A stretch of DNA of 32,169 nucleotides from DASSUC01 sp035649895 (GCA_035649895.1 DASRIS010000049.1:1-32169); one strand, 5' to 3'. Shown: positions 6,077-13,538, counted from the stretch's first letter. Notes: generated by a model not told the origin, from the sequence alone. Program-made: numbers and translations.

Positions 6077-7330
6077 CTAGCCCGCCGGGGTGGCCCCCAC
6101 CGGTGCGAGCCCGCCGGTCGCCTGCTGCGGGCCGCTCCCGTCACCGGACACCAGTCCCACGTCGGCCTCATCCGATAGGGGTCCCGCGCTGGCCTCACCA
6201 GGCACTGGGCTCGCGCTGGCCGCACCAGGTACCGGTCCCGTGTGGGGCCGCTCACCGGCCGCCCTGCCGGCGGCCAGCGCCGCCAGGGCCCCGGCCAGCT
6301 GGTCGACCTGACCGCTGAGCTGCTCCGCCCGCGCTCGCGCGGCGTCACGTTCGGACTCCACCGCTGCCAGGCGCCTGGCCAGGTCGCTGGCCTGCGCGCG
6401 GGCCGTGGCCGCCTCGTCGCGTACCAGCGTCAGCTCGGCCTGGACGCGGTCGCGCTCGGCCGCGACGCGCGCCGCGTCGCGGGTGGCCCGGGCCAGGTCG
6501 CGGCCTGCCTGCTCGGCGCGGGCCGTAGCCGCCTCGGCCTGGGCCCGCGCCGCGCCGGCCTGCTGCTCGGCGGCGTGCGCCTGCGCCGCGCAGCGCTGTG
6601 CCCGCTCGAGCGCCTCCTTCGCGGCCTCGCCCGCCCGCTGGGCCAGGTCGGTGGCCGTGTCACGCTCCCGGGCCAGCTGCGCGGCCTCGGCGCGGGCCGC
6701 CGCAGCGTCCGCCCGCGCCGCGTCCCGGTCCTGCTCGGCCTGCGCGCGCAGCGCCTGGGCCGCGGTGGCGGCCTGTTGCGCCTCGTCGCGGGCGGCCTCG
6801 GCGGCGGTGGTACGGGCCTGCGCCTGCGCCGCGGCCACGGCTGCCGCCTCGGCGGCCGTCCGGGCCGAGGTGGCCTCCTCGACCGCCTGCTGCGCCTCCT
6901 GCCTGGCCTTGGCCGCCTCGCCCCGGGCGGTGGCGGCCTCGCCCCGGGCCTCGTCGCGCTCGGTGTGCGCGGCGGCCATCTGGGCGGCGGTCTCCGCGCG
7001 CAGGTCGGCCAGCTGCCGCTCGACCCCCTCCGGGGACAGCTCGGTGTGCAGCGCCTCGGTCAGGGTCTCGACGGCCTGCTCGAGCCGGTCGGCCAGGTCG
7101 AAGGCGCGGGCAACCTGGCCGGCCAGTCCAGGGGAGTTGCGCTGGCGCAGCCGCACGTTGCGCGAGGCTCGCTGGCAGGCGCCGTCGTTGTCGCGGCAGT
7201 AGCGGAACGGCCGACCGGCCGCCGCGCGCTGGGGGACCGGCCGGCCGCAGTGCGCGCACGGTCGGGTGGCCTCACCGGGCGGCGCCTCCGGCACGCCCTG
7301 GCTGCTCGCCGGTCCGGTATGTGCGGTCAC
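6077..7330 (-). CDS. Long alanine-rich coiled-coil protein with N-terminal Cys4 motif
   Basis: I cannot assign a function to this 417-residue protein. Residues 25-52 carry C25-x2-C28-x16-C45-x6-C52 (CAHCGRPV...YCRDNDGAC), which looks like a small zinc-binding knuckle. From about residue 70 to 375 the sequence is an almost unbroken Ala/Glu/Arg/Gln heptad coiled coil, then a tail of short GPVPGEAS-like imperfect repeats. The architecture recalls KfrA- or SMC-like DNA-associated rods, but no DNA-binding helix-turn-helix is visible. The start is GTG 7330; no strong ribosome binding site precedes it, so an internal start is possible. It is divergent from the double-HTH gene at 7766, across an AT-rich spacer. 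Confidence 0.75.
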   Translation of the reverse strand: MTAHTGPASSQGVPEAPPGEATRPCAHCGRPVPQRAAAGRPFRYCRDNDGACQRASRNVRLRQRNSPGLAGQVARAFDLADRLEQAVETLTEALHTELSPEGVERQLADLRAETAAQMAAAHTERDEARGEAATARGEAAKARQEAQQAVEEATSARTAAEAAAVAAAQAQARTTAAEAARDEAQQAATAAQALRAQAEQDRDAARADAAAARAEAAQLARERDTATDLAQRAGEAAKEALERAQRCAAQAHAAEQQAGAARAQAEAATARAEQAGRDLARATRDAARVAAERDRVQAELTLVRDEAATARAQASDLARRLAAVESERDAARARAEQLSGQVDQLAGALAALAAGRAAGERPHTGPVPGAASASPVPGEASAGPLSDEADVGLVSGDGSGPQQATGGLAPVGATPAG

Positions 7331-7765
7331 GCCGGCTGATTCTAGGAGCCGCAGGACCCGCCCCGGCGTATCCCACGCCGGCCACGATGACCGGACCGGA
7401 CCTGCTGCCTGCGTTCTGCGTCGGTGTAGCCATCTCCTGAATTTCTGAATTGCAGTTACTGGTATTTCATTAACTACCTTCGGGATGGCCAGGGCAAAAT
7501 GATCTATACATCATAATGACTGTTATGGTGTACCACTGATCGAGCGCGGAGCAACCGGTGGTGTTGCGCGGACTTGCAGGTGCGGGCCAACACCCGCGGC
7601 CGGTGCACCGACAGCCCGTACGTGAGCGAGCCGCCGCGCCGTGCCCACCAGCCGGCCCCGGCTGCACCCCGCTGCGCCTGGCCGGCCGGTCCACCGACCA
7701 GCCGGCCACCTGCGTGCGCTGCCTGGCCTACCCCCGAAGATCCGCCCCGTCGAAGGAACTCAGTG
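7331..7765. other. 435-base divergent spacer with an AT-rich island
   Basis: This spacer separates two divergent genes. Bases about 7435-7540 are strikingly AT-rich for this genome and include a direct repeat of CTGAATT and the inverted repeat at 7509-7530. From about 7560 to 7750 the DNA returns to high GC and, in one forward frame, encodes a Cys-containing stretch (TCVRCLAY) that resembles the end of small zinc-ribbon proteins. It lacks a proper start and I do not call it a gene. Confidence 0.45.
7509..7530. promoter_or_regulatory. Candidate operator in the AT-rich spacer
   Basis: An imperfect inverted repeat, CATCATAA-TGACTG-TTATGGTG, has 7 of 8 arm pairs matching and lies in the most AT-rich part of the divergent spacer. 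It may bind the double-HTH protein encoded downstream; that link is inference. Confidence 0.35.
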
Positions 7766-8416
7766 ATGACCGAGACTCGTGGTCACGTCACGGGCGTCGT
7801 GGTTCTGCCGATGTCGCCTGATAAGGCATCCTGGTCCCGACAGCAGTTGGGCGACGACGGGAGCCTGGGCGTGGGCAGGAGCGGGATCGGCGGGTTCGAC
7901 CGGGAACGCCTGCGCGCGGTCCGCGAGCGCGTCGGGCTGACCCAGCGCGACCTCGCCGAGCGGCTGCTGCGCGCCACCCGGGCCGAGTGGCCCGGCTCGG
8001 AGATCTCCCGGGCCGCGCAGGACCTCGACAACGTCCGCCTCCAGATCACCGACTACGAGGCGGGGCAGGTCACCCCCCGCGCGAAGATGATCTACCAACT
8101 CGCCCGGGCCCTCGGCGTGGACGTATTCGAGCTGCTGGCCCCGGAGACGCCCTACACGCTGGAGATCCTGCGGGCCCGCCGCGGGCTGAGGCAGGCCGAC
8201 GTCGTCGAGCAGGGCCTTGGGGTCGGCCGGGCGTACTACAGCCGGGTCGAGCGGGGCGCCGCTCGGCTCAGCGACGAGCCCAGCCGGCGCTTGGCGGACA
8301 TCCTGGACGTCAGCGCCGCAGACCTGGCCGCGGCAATCGACGGTGGTCACACGATCGGCTCGATGACCGCCGTGCGGGAGCGCACCGGGCGACGGCGTAC
8401 CCGGTCCGCGACCTGA
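7766..8416 (+). CDS. Regulator with two XRE-type helix-turn-helix domains
   Basis: This 216-residue protein has one Cro/CI-type HTH at about residues 47-127 (LRAVRERVGLTQRDLAERL...ITDYEAGQVTPRAKMIYQLARALGVD). A second follows at about 131-192 (LEILRARRGLRQADVVEQGLGVGRAYYSRVERG...LADILDVS). Between helices 2 and 3 of the first domain there is an insertion of about 15 residues, so it is atypical. The tail is basic (TGRRRTRSAT). The start is ATG 7766 or GTG 7763, preceded by GAAGGAAC; I chose ATG. It lies ahead of the broken kinase-like gene. A protein with two tandem HTH domains could bridge half-sites as a monomer. No ligand domain is visible. Confidence 0.8.
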   Translation: MTETRGHVTGVVVLPMSPDKASWSRQQLGDDGSLGVGRSGIGGFDRERLRAVRERVGLTQRDLAERLLRATRAEWPGSEISRAAQDLDNVRLQITDYEAGQVTPRAKMIYQLARALGVDVFELLAPETPYTLEILRARRGLRQADVVEQGLGVGRAYYSRVERGAARLSDEPSRRLADILDVSAADLAAAIDGGHTIGSMTAVRERTGRRRTRSAT

Positions 8417-8540
8417 CCACCCGCGTCCGCCGCGCAGCGGGGCGGAGCCGATTTGCCATACTGGGAGGCATGGTGCGGGTGCAGCCCGGCCCGCCGGCAC
8501 CGCCCCGCCGGGCCGGCGCGGACCTGCCGGCGACCGGCTG

Positions 8541-9552
8541 TTGACCAGCCACGCCGGGCGCCTCGCCCGCCTGGCGCGGCTGGGCGACCGACGGCTCGCC
8601 GCGCTGCTGGACGGCGCCACCCCCGCCGGCACGGGCATCGGCGAGACGACCGCGTCGCTTGAGGTGGACGGGGTACGGGTCTTCGTCGAGAAGGTGCCCC
8701 TGACCGACCTGGAGCGCCGGCCCGAGCACGTGCGCTCCACGGCCAACGTGTTCGGGCTGCCGACCTTCTACCAGTACGGCGTTGGCTCGGCCGGGTTCGG
8801 CGCCTGGCGGGAGCTGGCGGCGCACCTGATGACCACGGGCTGGGTCCTGGCCGGCGGGTGCGAGGCATTCCCGGTGCTGCACCACTGGCGGGTGCTGCCC
8901 CAGCCGCCCACCCCGGTGGACCTGGCTGAGCTGGAGCGGATGGTCGCCTGCTGGGAAGGGTCGGCGGCGGTGCGGGTCCGGCTCACCGCGCTGGCCCGGT
9001 CCACGGCCGGCGTGGTGCTGTTCCTGGAGCACGTCCCGCACACCGTACGGGCGTGGCTGGGCGCTGCCGCCGGGGGCGCGGGCGCGGCGGCGGCGTACTC
9101 CTTTGTGGAGCGTGAGCTGCGCGCGGGGGCTGCTGCACCTCGACGCGCACTTCGACAACCTGCTCACCGACGGGCACCGGCTCTACTTCGCCGACCTCGG
9201 GCTGGCGACGTGCGCGCGGTTCGACCTCAGCCCGGCGGAGGCCGCGTTCTTCCAGCGGCACCGCAGCTACGACCGGTGCTACACGGTGACGCACCTGGCC
9301 CGCTGGCTGGTGAACACGCTGTGCGGCACCACACCGGCGCAGTGCGACGAGATCCTGCGCCACTGCGCCGCCACCGGGCGCCCACCCGGCGGGCTGCCCG
9401 GGCCGGCAGCGGCGATCGTCGCCCGCCACGCGCCGGTCGCCGTGGTGATGACCCGCTTCTTCCGCCAGCTACAGACGGTCAGCAAGACTACGCCGTACCC
9501 GGTCGTGGAGATCCTGCGGGCGGCGGATGGCGTGGATGTGTCGGCTACCTGA
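8541..9552 (+). pseudogene. Kinase-like gene broken by an internal frameshift/deletion
   Basis: The first part (TTG 8541 to about 9126) encodes a glycine-rich N-lobe (GTGIGETTASLEVDGVRVFVEKVPLTD) and continues to LFLEHVPHTVRAWL and FVEREL. At about 9120-9130 the protein-like signal jumps one frame, and the new frame carries ARGLLHLDAHFDNLL (HxD...N catalytic loop) and LYFADLGLA (DFG-like), then runs to a stop at 9552. Family members known to me have roughly eight more residues between these parts, so a deletion of about two dozen bases, not a single-base slip, best explains the join. The start is also uncertain: TTG 8541 lacks a clear ribosome binding site, and a short frame at 8470-8544 precedes it. 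A sequencing error is possible but less likely, given the other broken genes nearby. Confidence 0.65.
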
Positions 9553-9602
9553 CGTGTGCTGTGCTTGTGGGCCCGGCCCGGCCGGACGAGACTACGCCGT
9601 GC

Positions 9603-9646
9603 GCGGTACCGCACGCTGTCGCCGCGCGTTCACGCATCGGATGCGT
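9603..9646 (+). promoter_or_regulatory. Two palindromes before the Trypco1-type gene
   Basis: GCGGTACCGC (9603-9612) is a perfect palindrome. ACGCAT-CGG-ATGCGT (9632-9646) is a perfect inverted repeat 13 bases before the ATG at 9660. Either could be an operator, or the latter a terminator of the upstream gene. Confidence 0.35.
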
Positions 9647-9659
9647 TGAGGGGTGCTGG

Positions 9660-9989
9660 ATGGGGCAGCCGGGGCCGGCGCGGACCAGGCGGGTGGAGCG
9701 GGTCGAGGCCGGGGGCGTGGAGTTCTTCGTCGAGCTGGCCGACGGGGGCGGCCCGCAGGCGGCCGGCGCGGAGCGGCTGCTCTCCTTCGACGGTGTCCGC
9801 GACACCGTCGAGGCGGTCGCCGGGCAGCTGGCCCAGGTGTGGGACCGGGTCAAGCCGGCCGAGGCGAGCGTCGAGTTCGGCCTGTCGCTGACCGCCAAGG
9901 CGGGCAGGCTCACCGGCCTGCTGGTCGACGCCGACAGCCAGGCGAGCCTGCGGGTCACGCTGACCTGGCGGGCGGCCGGTGCCGGCTGA
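9660..9989 (+). CDS. Trypsin-co-occurring domain protein (CU044_2847/Trypco1-like)
   Basis: This small single-domain protein has 109 residues. Its pattern is short beta strands (VEAGGVEFFVEL), a helix (FDGVRDTVEAVAGQLAQVWDRVKPAEASVEF) and GLSLTAKAGRLTGLLV...ASLRVTLTWR. It resembles the small proteins encoded next to trypsin-like proteases fused to NTPases and repeats in actinobacterial conflict systems. The next gene is indeed a trypsin-like protease, and its GTG start overlaps this gene by 11 bases, so the partnership is encoded in the layout. The ATG is preceded by GAGGGG. It is intact although its partner is wrecked, so it is probably non-functional in its original role. Proposed partner function (regulating or being cleaved by the protease) is inference. 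Confidence 0.65.
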   Translation: MGQPGPARTRRVERVEAGGVEFFVELADGGGPQAAGAERLLSFDGVRDTVEAVAGQLAQVWDRVKPAEASVEFGLSLTAKAGRLTGLLVDADSQASLRVTLTWRAAGAG

Positions 9990-10727
9990 CCCGGCCGCCG
10001 GAGCAGGCGCGCTGCGCACCCGGGTCGACTCGTGGCAGCTGCGCCGCCACGTGGTGCGGGTCGACCGCCCGGACGCCGGCGGTGTGCTCGGCACCGGGTT
10101 CTTCGTGGCTCCGGGGTGGGTGCTCACCGCAGCCCACGTGGCCCATGACGGCGGCGTTGAGCTGGACCGGGTCGCGGTGGTGCCGGCCGACCCCGCCGTG
10201 GGTGAGGACCCGGTACGCGCCGAGGTGGTCACCCGGTCGGCGCCGCCGGACGGCACGGCCCTGTGGCCGTTCCCGGACCTGGCTCTCTGTCGATCTCCTA
10301 CGAACGGCTGGGTGACCTCGCGGTCGAGTCGGGCCAGGGCGAGCAGGCCCAGGCCCTGTACCGGCAGGGCCTGACCATCGCCGAGCGGCTGGCCCAGGCC
10401 GAACCCGGCAACACCACCTACGCCCGCGACCTGTCGATCTCCTACGAACGGCTGGGCGTAATGGCTCGGCACGCTGAGGAGACCACTGAGGCCGCTGGTT
10501 GGTTCACCCGAGCAGCAGTTATCCGACGATCATTGCACCGAAACGAACCGTACCGGGTTGATCTCGCTGAGGAGCTCGGGGTCGTCCTCTGGCTGCTCAC
10601 CGATGTCCTGGACCAGGCGATGGTCGAGCAGCTGAAGGGGGAGGTGCGCACCGTCCTCGTACCGTTCGAGGACGTCGGCGCCATCACGCCAAAGGGGACG
10701 GCCGTTCTCCGGTGGGCGCGGGAATGA
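9979..10727 (+). pseudogene. Trypsin-like protease fused out of frame to a TPR protein end
   Basis: From GTG 9979 the frame encodes the start of a trypsin-like domain, with GTGFFVAPGWVLTAAHV around the catalytic His, up to WPFPDLAL. At 10283-10290 this joins DNA encoding TPR repeats (LSISYERLGDLAVESGQGEQAQALYRQGL) in a different frame, which runs to a stop at 10725-10727. The catalytic Asp and Ser regions of the protease, and any middle domain, are absent. Full-length relatives have protease, NTPase and repeat domains, so a large deletion appears to have removed the centre. In the protease frame the fusion ends a little downstream with an unrelated tail. A start exists within the TPR part (10263), but a stable separate protein is doubtful. 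Confidence 0.7.
10287..10456 (+). repeat. 144-base TPR-encoding repeat (two copies of its first 26 bases)
   Basis: A 26-base block beginning CTGTCGATCTCCTACGAACG occurs perfectly at 10287-10312 and 10431-10456, exactly 144 bases (48 codons) apart. It marks one repeat unit and the start of the next. Near-identical DNA repeats allow recombination that shortens or lengthens the array. Confidence 0.7.
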
Positions 10728-10742
10728 CCGTCAGGCGTAGCC

Positions 10743-10956
10743 GTGTTCGCCGGCGAGCGGCTCGACGCCGTCGGCACCGTGCTCGCGCTGGGGGACCGGT
10801 TCCTGTACGTGAGGCGGTCACTGGCCAAGAGGTTCAGCAAACCGCCCCACCATCGTCGTCAAGGACAAGCACGACGCGCAGGACCTGCTCAGGTCACTGC
10901 CGCTGGTCTTCTTCGGCGACGTGCGGCCAGAGTCCTGGACGCCCAACTACGGCGGC
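10743..10956 (+). pseudogene. PD-(D/E)XK nuclease-like gene, frameshifted and truncated
   Basis: From GTG 10743 the frame encodes FAGERLDAVGTVLALGDRF...RSLAKRFSK. At about 10838-10845 the similarity moves to the next frame, TIVVKDKHDAQDLLRSL and FFGDVRPESWTPNYGGG, consistent with one extra A in the AGCAAACC run. That second block resembles the start of a restriction-endonuclease-like domain, whose catalytic Glu-x-Lys would lie further on. It then stops where the opposing metallophosphatase gene begins (its stop is at 10959), so the catalytic core is missing. I recognise the motif from memory only, so the family name is moderate confidence; the frameshift and truncation are visible in the DNA. 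Confidence 0.5.
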
Positions 10957-10958
10957 GG

Positions 10959-11921
10959 TCACGTGCAGCCGTACGAGATGGCGTCGAACGAGCCGCCACC
11001 GACGGTCTTGAACGCCTGGGTCCAGCCGGTGCCGGTGGAGTTGAACACCATCTTCAGGAAGCCGAAGCGGGTGTCGTCCAGGTACGCCAGCGACGAGGCC
11101 CAGGAGATGGTGTTCACCTTGATCAGGCTCTTGCCGCCGGTGCCGACGATGACCGAGGGCATGCCCGAGCTGGTGCCCGTACCCTGGTAGTTCATCCGCT
11201 GGTAGCGCTGGTAGCTGTGGGCGTGGCCGGTGACCACCATGTCCACGCCGCGCTCGTCGAGGGTCTTCCAGACGCTGCGCATCGCGTCCTTGCCGTCGCC
11301 GTGGAAGGTCACGTCGCTGCCGAAGGCCGGCTCGTGCCAGACCGCGACCTCGCAGGTGGCGTTGTCGGCGGCCAGGTCGTTGCGGATCCACTCCTGCATG
11401 GCCTGGTTCTCGGCGCAGCCGGGCGCGGTGGGGTTCCACTGTAGGCAGTTGGAGTTGATGACCAGGAAGTGTATGTGCTTGGTGGAGGAGACGTTGAGGT
11501 TGAACGAGTAGTACGAGGCGCCGCTGGGGTAGGCCTGGTCCCCGAAGTACGACCTGTAGCCGGTCGCGTTGGGGTCGTTGCCGTTGCAGTACTCATGGTT
11601 GCCGATGACCGGGGCGATCTTGCCCTTCACCGGCCGGTAGATGGTGTCGTAGTTCTGCGTGAAGTTCGCCAGCGTCCCGCACTCGTACTGCAGGTCTCCC
11701 AGGTGGATGATCTTGTTTGGGCTGTGCGAGCTGACGAGGTTGGCCACGTTCTGCGCGTTGGTCAGGGGCTGGGTGTCGATGTCCGGGACGAGGTCGCCGA
11801 CGAGCGCGACGACGCTGCCGCTGACGTTGTGGTTGAAGGCCGCCCGCGCCGGCCCGGGGGTGAGCGCGAGGGTGGGCAGCAGGGCGACCAGGATGACGAG
11901 GGCTCTTCGGGTAGCTGGCAC
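10959..11921 (-). CDS. Secreted metallophosphoesterase (acid/alkaline phosphatase-like)
   Basis: This 320-residue exported enzyme has a signal peptide at residues 1-27 (VPATRRALVILVALLPTLAL, then ARA cleaved before A28). The calcineurin-type metal-binding motifs follow in order: VGD43 near the start, HLGDLQY (G75-D76), IGNHEY (N108-H109), WHEP (H196) and TGHAHSYQR (H233, H235). It should hydrolyse phosphate esters outside the cell. Several Cys residues (81, 112, 159, 169, 190 and one near the C-terminus) could form disulfides. The start is GTG 11921, with AGGAG on the correct strand 5 bases upstream; the open frame beyond it reaches a methyltransferase fragment and is not part of this gene. 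Its 3' end abuts the truncated nuclease gene. Confidence 0.88.
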   Translation of the reverse strand: MPATRRALVILVALLPTLALTPGPARAAFNHNVSGSVVALVGDLVPDIDTQPLTNAQNVANLVSSHSPNKIIHLGDLQYECGTLANFTQNYDTIYRPVKGKIAPVIGNHEYCNGNDPNATGYRSYFGDQAYPSGASYYSFNLNVSSTKHIHFLVINSNCLQWNPTAPGCAENQAMQEWIRNDLAADNATCEVAVWHEPAFGSDVTFHGDGKDAMRSVWKTLDERGVDMVVTGHAHSYQRYQRMNYQGTGTSSGMPSVIVGTGGKSLIKVNTISWASSLAYLDDTRFGFLKMVFNSTGTGWTQAFKTVGGGSFDAISYGCT

Positions 11922-12189
11922 CGGGTCTCCTCTCGGCGGTGTCGGGCTCCTTCCGGGTGGCGGCCCTGCGCACGCCGGAGGTGCCCCCGCCCACCCCACC
12001 ATCCCCGAAGCCGCTGGCACACCCCTGCTGTTGCGCCCAGGACCGGCTGGCTGCGCGGTTCCAGCCGGTCCTGCCTGGTGGCGGCCATCGCAGGGATGAC
12101 GTGAACACGCCAACCAGGACCGCATCACCCAGGTCGCCTCCGTCGCGGTGCCGGGCACCGGCGTCCGGCGGCTACGGGACCTTCGACGA

Positions 12190-12284
12190 CGGTGAAGCGC
12201 CGCGCTGGCCGGGTCGTCGTAGCTGTCGGCCCAGCCTGTCGCGTAGAGGTCGGCGACCGCGTCGTAGCGCGCCTGCGGCACCAT
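12190..12284 (-). pseudogene. N-terminal fragment of a SAM-dependent methyltransferase
   Basis: From ATG 12284 the minus strand encodes RYDAVADLYATGWADSYDDPASAAL, closely like the opening of class I methyltransferases, in which the SAM-binding VLDLACG motif comes next. Here the protein signal ends after about 31 residues, and the frame runs on through Arg-rich sequence, so everything from the SAM site onward is lost. The name rests on this short stretch alone. Confidence 0.45.
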
Positions 12285-12431
12285 CCGAGACTACCCGCGC
12301 CCCCTCGCCGGAGCAGGGCACAGTGGACAGCGGCGCAGCCGGTCCAGGCCCCGCCCCACCCACCCACCTTCATGCTGTGATCGTGTCGTTACAAATACCC
12401 CGCGTTGCGGTCACCACGGTCAGATACCAGT

Positions 12432-12446
12432 CGGTTACGGTAACCG
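12432..12446 (+). promoter_or_regulatory. Perfect palindrome before the recombinase gene
   Basis: CGGTTAC-G-GTAACCG is an odd-length perfect inverted repeat ending 32 bases before the recombinase GTG. It may be an operator controlling the recombinase, or a recombinase arm/core site; no second copy was noticed in the window. Confidence 0.45.
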
Positions 12447-12478
12447 GCATTCGACGGTACGACCGGGAGGGGTAACGG

Positions 12479-13462
12479 GTGTCCATAGTGCTCACTGCGG
12501 AACGGACGCGGCCGCAGACCACCGCCGGAGCCGACGTCGTGGAGGCATGGCTGGCCAACCGGCGGCTCTCCGAGCACACGCGCACGGCGTACCGCGGCGA
12601 CCTCAACGGCTGGCTGTCCTGGTGCGCCGACCACCAGCTCGAGCCGCTGCGCGCGACCTTCCTGCACGTCAACGCGTACGCGCGGGAGATGGAGTCCACA
12701 GTCGACGCCCGCACCGGGCGGCCGCCGACCGCCGCCACCGTGGCGCGGCGGCTGTCGGCCCTGTCCAGCTGGTACGGCTTCCTCACCACGCTGGGCGCGG
12801 TGGGCACCAACCCGGTCGCCGGGGCGGACCGGCCGCGGGTGACCCGTGACCACTCCGCCACGGTCGGGCTCACCGGGGCGGAGGTGGAGGCGCTGCTGGC
12901 CGCTGCGGACCGGCAGAACGGCCCGGCGGCCCCCCGCAACCGGGCGGTGCTGGCACTGCTGGCCGACCTGGGGCTGCGGGTGGGCGAGGTGGTCGGCCTC
13001 AACATCGAGGACCTGGGGGAGGAGCGCGGCCACCGTACCGTGCGCTTCTCCGGCAAGGGCGGGCGCTCGCGCCGCCGCGCGCTGGCCCCGAGCACGTCCG
13101 CCGCGCTCGACGCCCACCTGGCGGTACGCGGCACCGCCCCCGGTCCGCTGTTCACCACCTCCAGCGGCACCCGCCTGGACCGCCACGCCGTGTTCCGGCT
13201 GGTGCGCCGGCTCGCTGCGGCGGCCGGCATCCCGGCCGCGGACAAGCTGTCCCCGCACTCGCTGCGGCACGCGTTCGCCACCGCCGCCCGCGACGCCGGG
13301 GTGGCCCTGGAGGACGTGCAGGACGCGATGGGCCACGCCGACCCGCGCACCACCCGCCGCTACGACCGGGACCGGCACAACCTCGACCGCGACCCGGCCT
13401 ACGCGATCTGGGCGGCGCGCACCCGGCAGCGCCCGGCCGCGCCGGCGGGCAGGAGGGCCTAG
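12479..13462 (+). CDS. Tyrosine recombinase (XerC/D-like integrase)
   Basis: This 327-residue site-specific recombinase has an N-terminal SAM-like core-binding domain at about residues 18-115 (VEAWLANRRLSEHTRTAYRGDL). The catalytic domain is complete: R167 (LGLRVGEV), K193 (GKGGRSRR), H260-x2-R263 (SPHSLRHAFAT), H286 (GHADPRTT) and the nucleophile Y295 (RRYDRDRH). The length fits XerC/XerD-like enzymes better than large phage integrases. GTG 12479 has GGGAGGGG at good distance. It borders a region of broken genes, so it may be the integrase of a decayed element; equally it could be a stand-alone actinobacterial recombinase. No tRNA or att repeat was found beside it. The stop is TAG 13460-13462. 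Confidence 0.88.
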   Translation: MSIVLTAERTRPQTTAGADVVEAWLANRRLSEHTRTAYRGDLNGWLSWCADHQLEPLRATFLHVNAYAREMESTVDARTGRPPTAATVARRLSALSSWYGFLTTLGAVGTNPVAGADRPRVTRDHSATVGLTGAEVEALLAAADRQNGPAAPRNRAVLALLADLGLRVGEVVGLNIEDLGEERGHRTVRFSGKGGRSRRRALAPSTSAALDAHLAVRGTAPGPLFTTSSGTRLDRHAVFRLVRRLAAAAGIPAADKLSPHSLRHAFATAARDAGVALEDVQDAMGHADPRTTRRYDRDRHNLDRDPAYAIWAARTRQRPAAPAGRRA

Positions 13463-13499
13463 CCGGCGCGGCGGCGCCCCGCCCCGCCGGGCCTTCCTC

Positions 13500-13524
13500 G
13501 CCGGCTCCCTGCCGGCTCGCCGGC
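13500..13524. terminator. Candidate bidirectional terminator
   Basis: Three copies of the self-complementary GCCGGC (13500, 13511, 13519) can form alternative hairpins between convergent genes, followed on the plus strand by CTTCGTCTT. Confidence 0.35.
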
Positions 13525-13538
13525 CTTCGTCTTGCTGG

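Larger units (their letters stand above)
11922..12478. other. 557-base region with one gene fragment and a palindrome
   Basis: Apart from the methyltransferase fragment (12190-12284) and the palindrome before the recombinase (12432-12446), I see no gene. The remaining DNA is GC-rich and open in several frames without recognisable motifs. It is probably further remnant of decayed genes. Confidence 0.45.

Noticed and set aside
7558..7821. A small zinc-ribbon-like frame (TCVRCLAY) in the AT-rich spacer region.
   Set aside because: There is only one Cys pair near its end, no ribosome binding site, and it overlaps the double-HTH gene start.
8470..8544. A 24-codon frame ahead of the kinase-like gene with GGGAGG before its ATG.
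   Set aside because: The product is Pro/Arg-rich with no recognisable feature; it may be the displaced start of the broken kinase gene, so it is mentioned there only.
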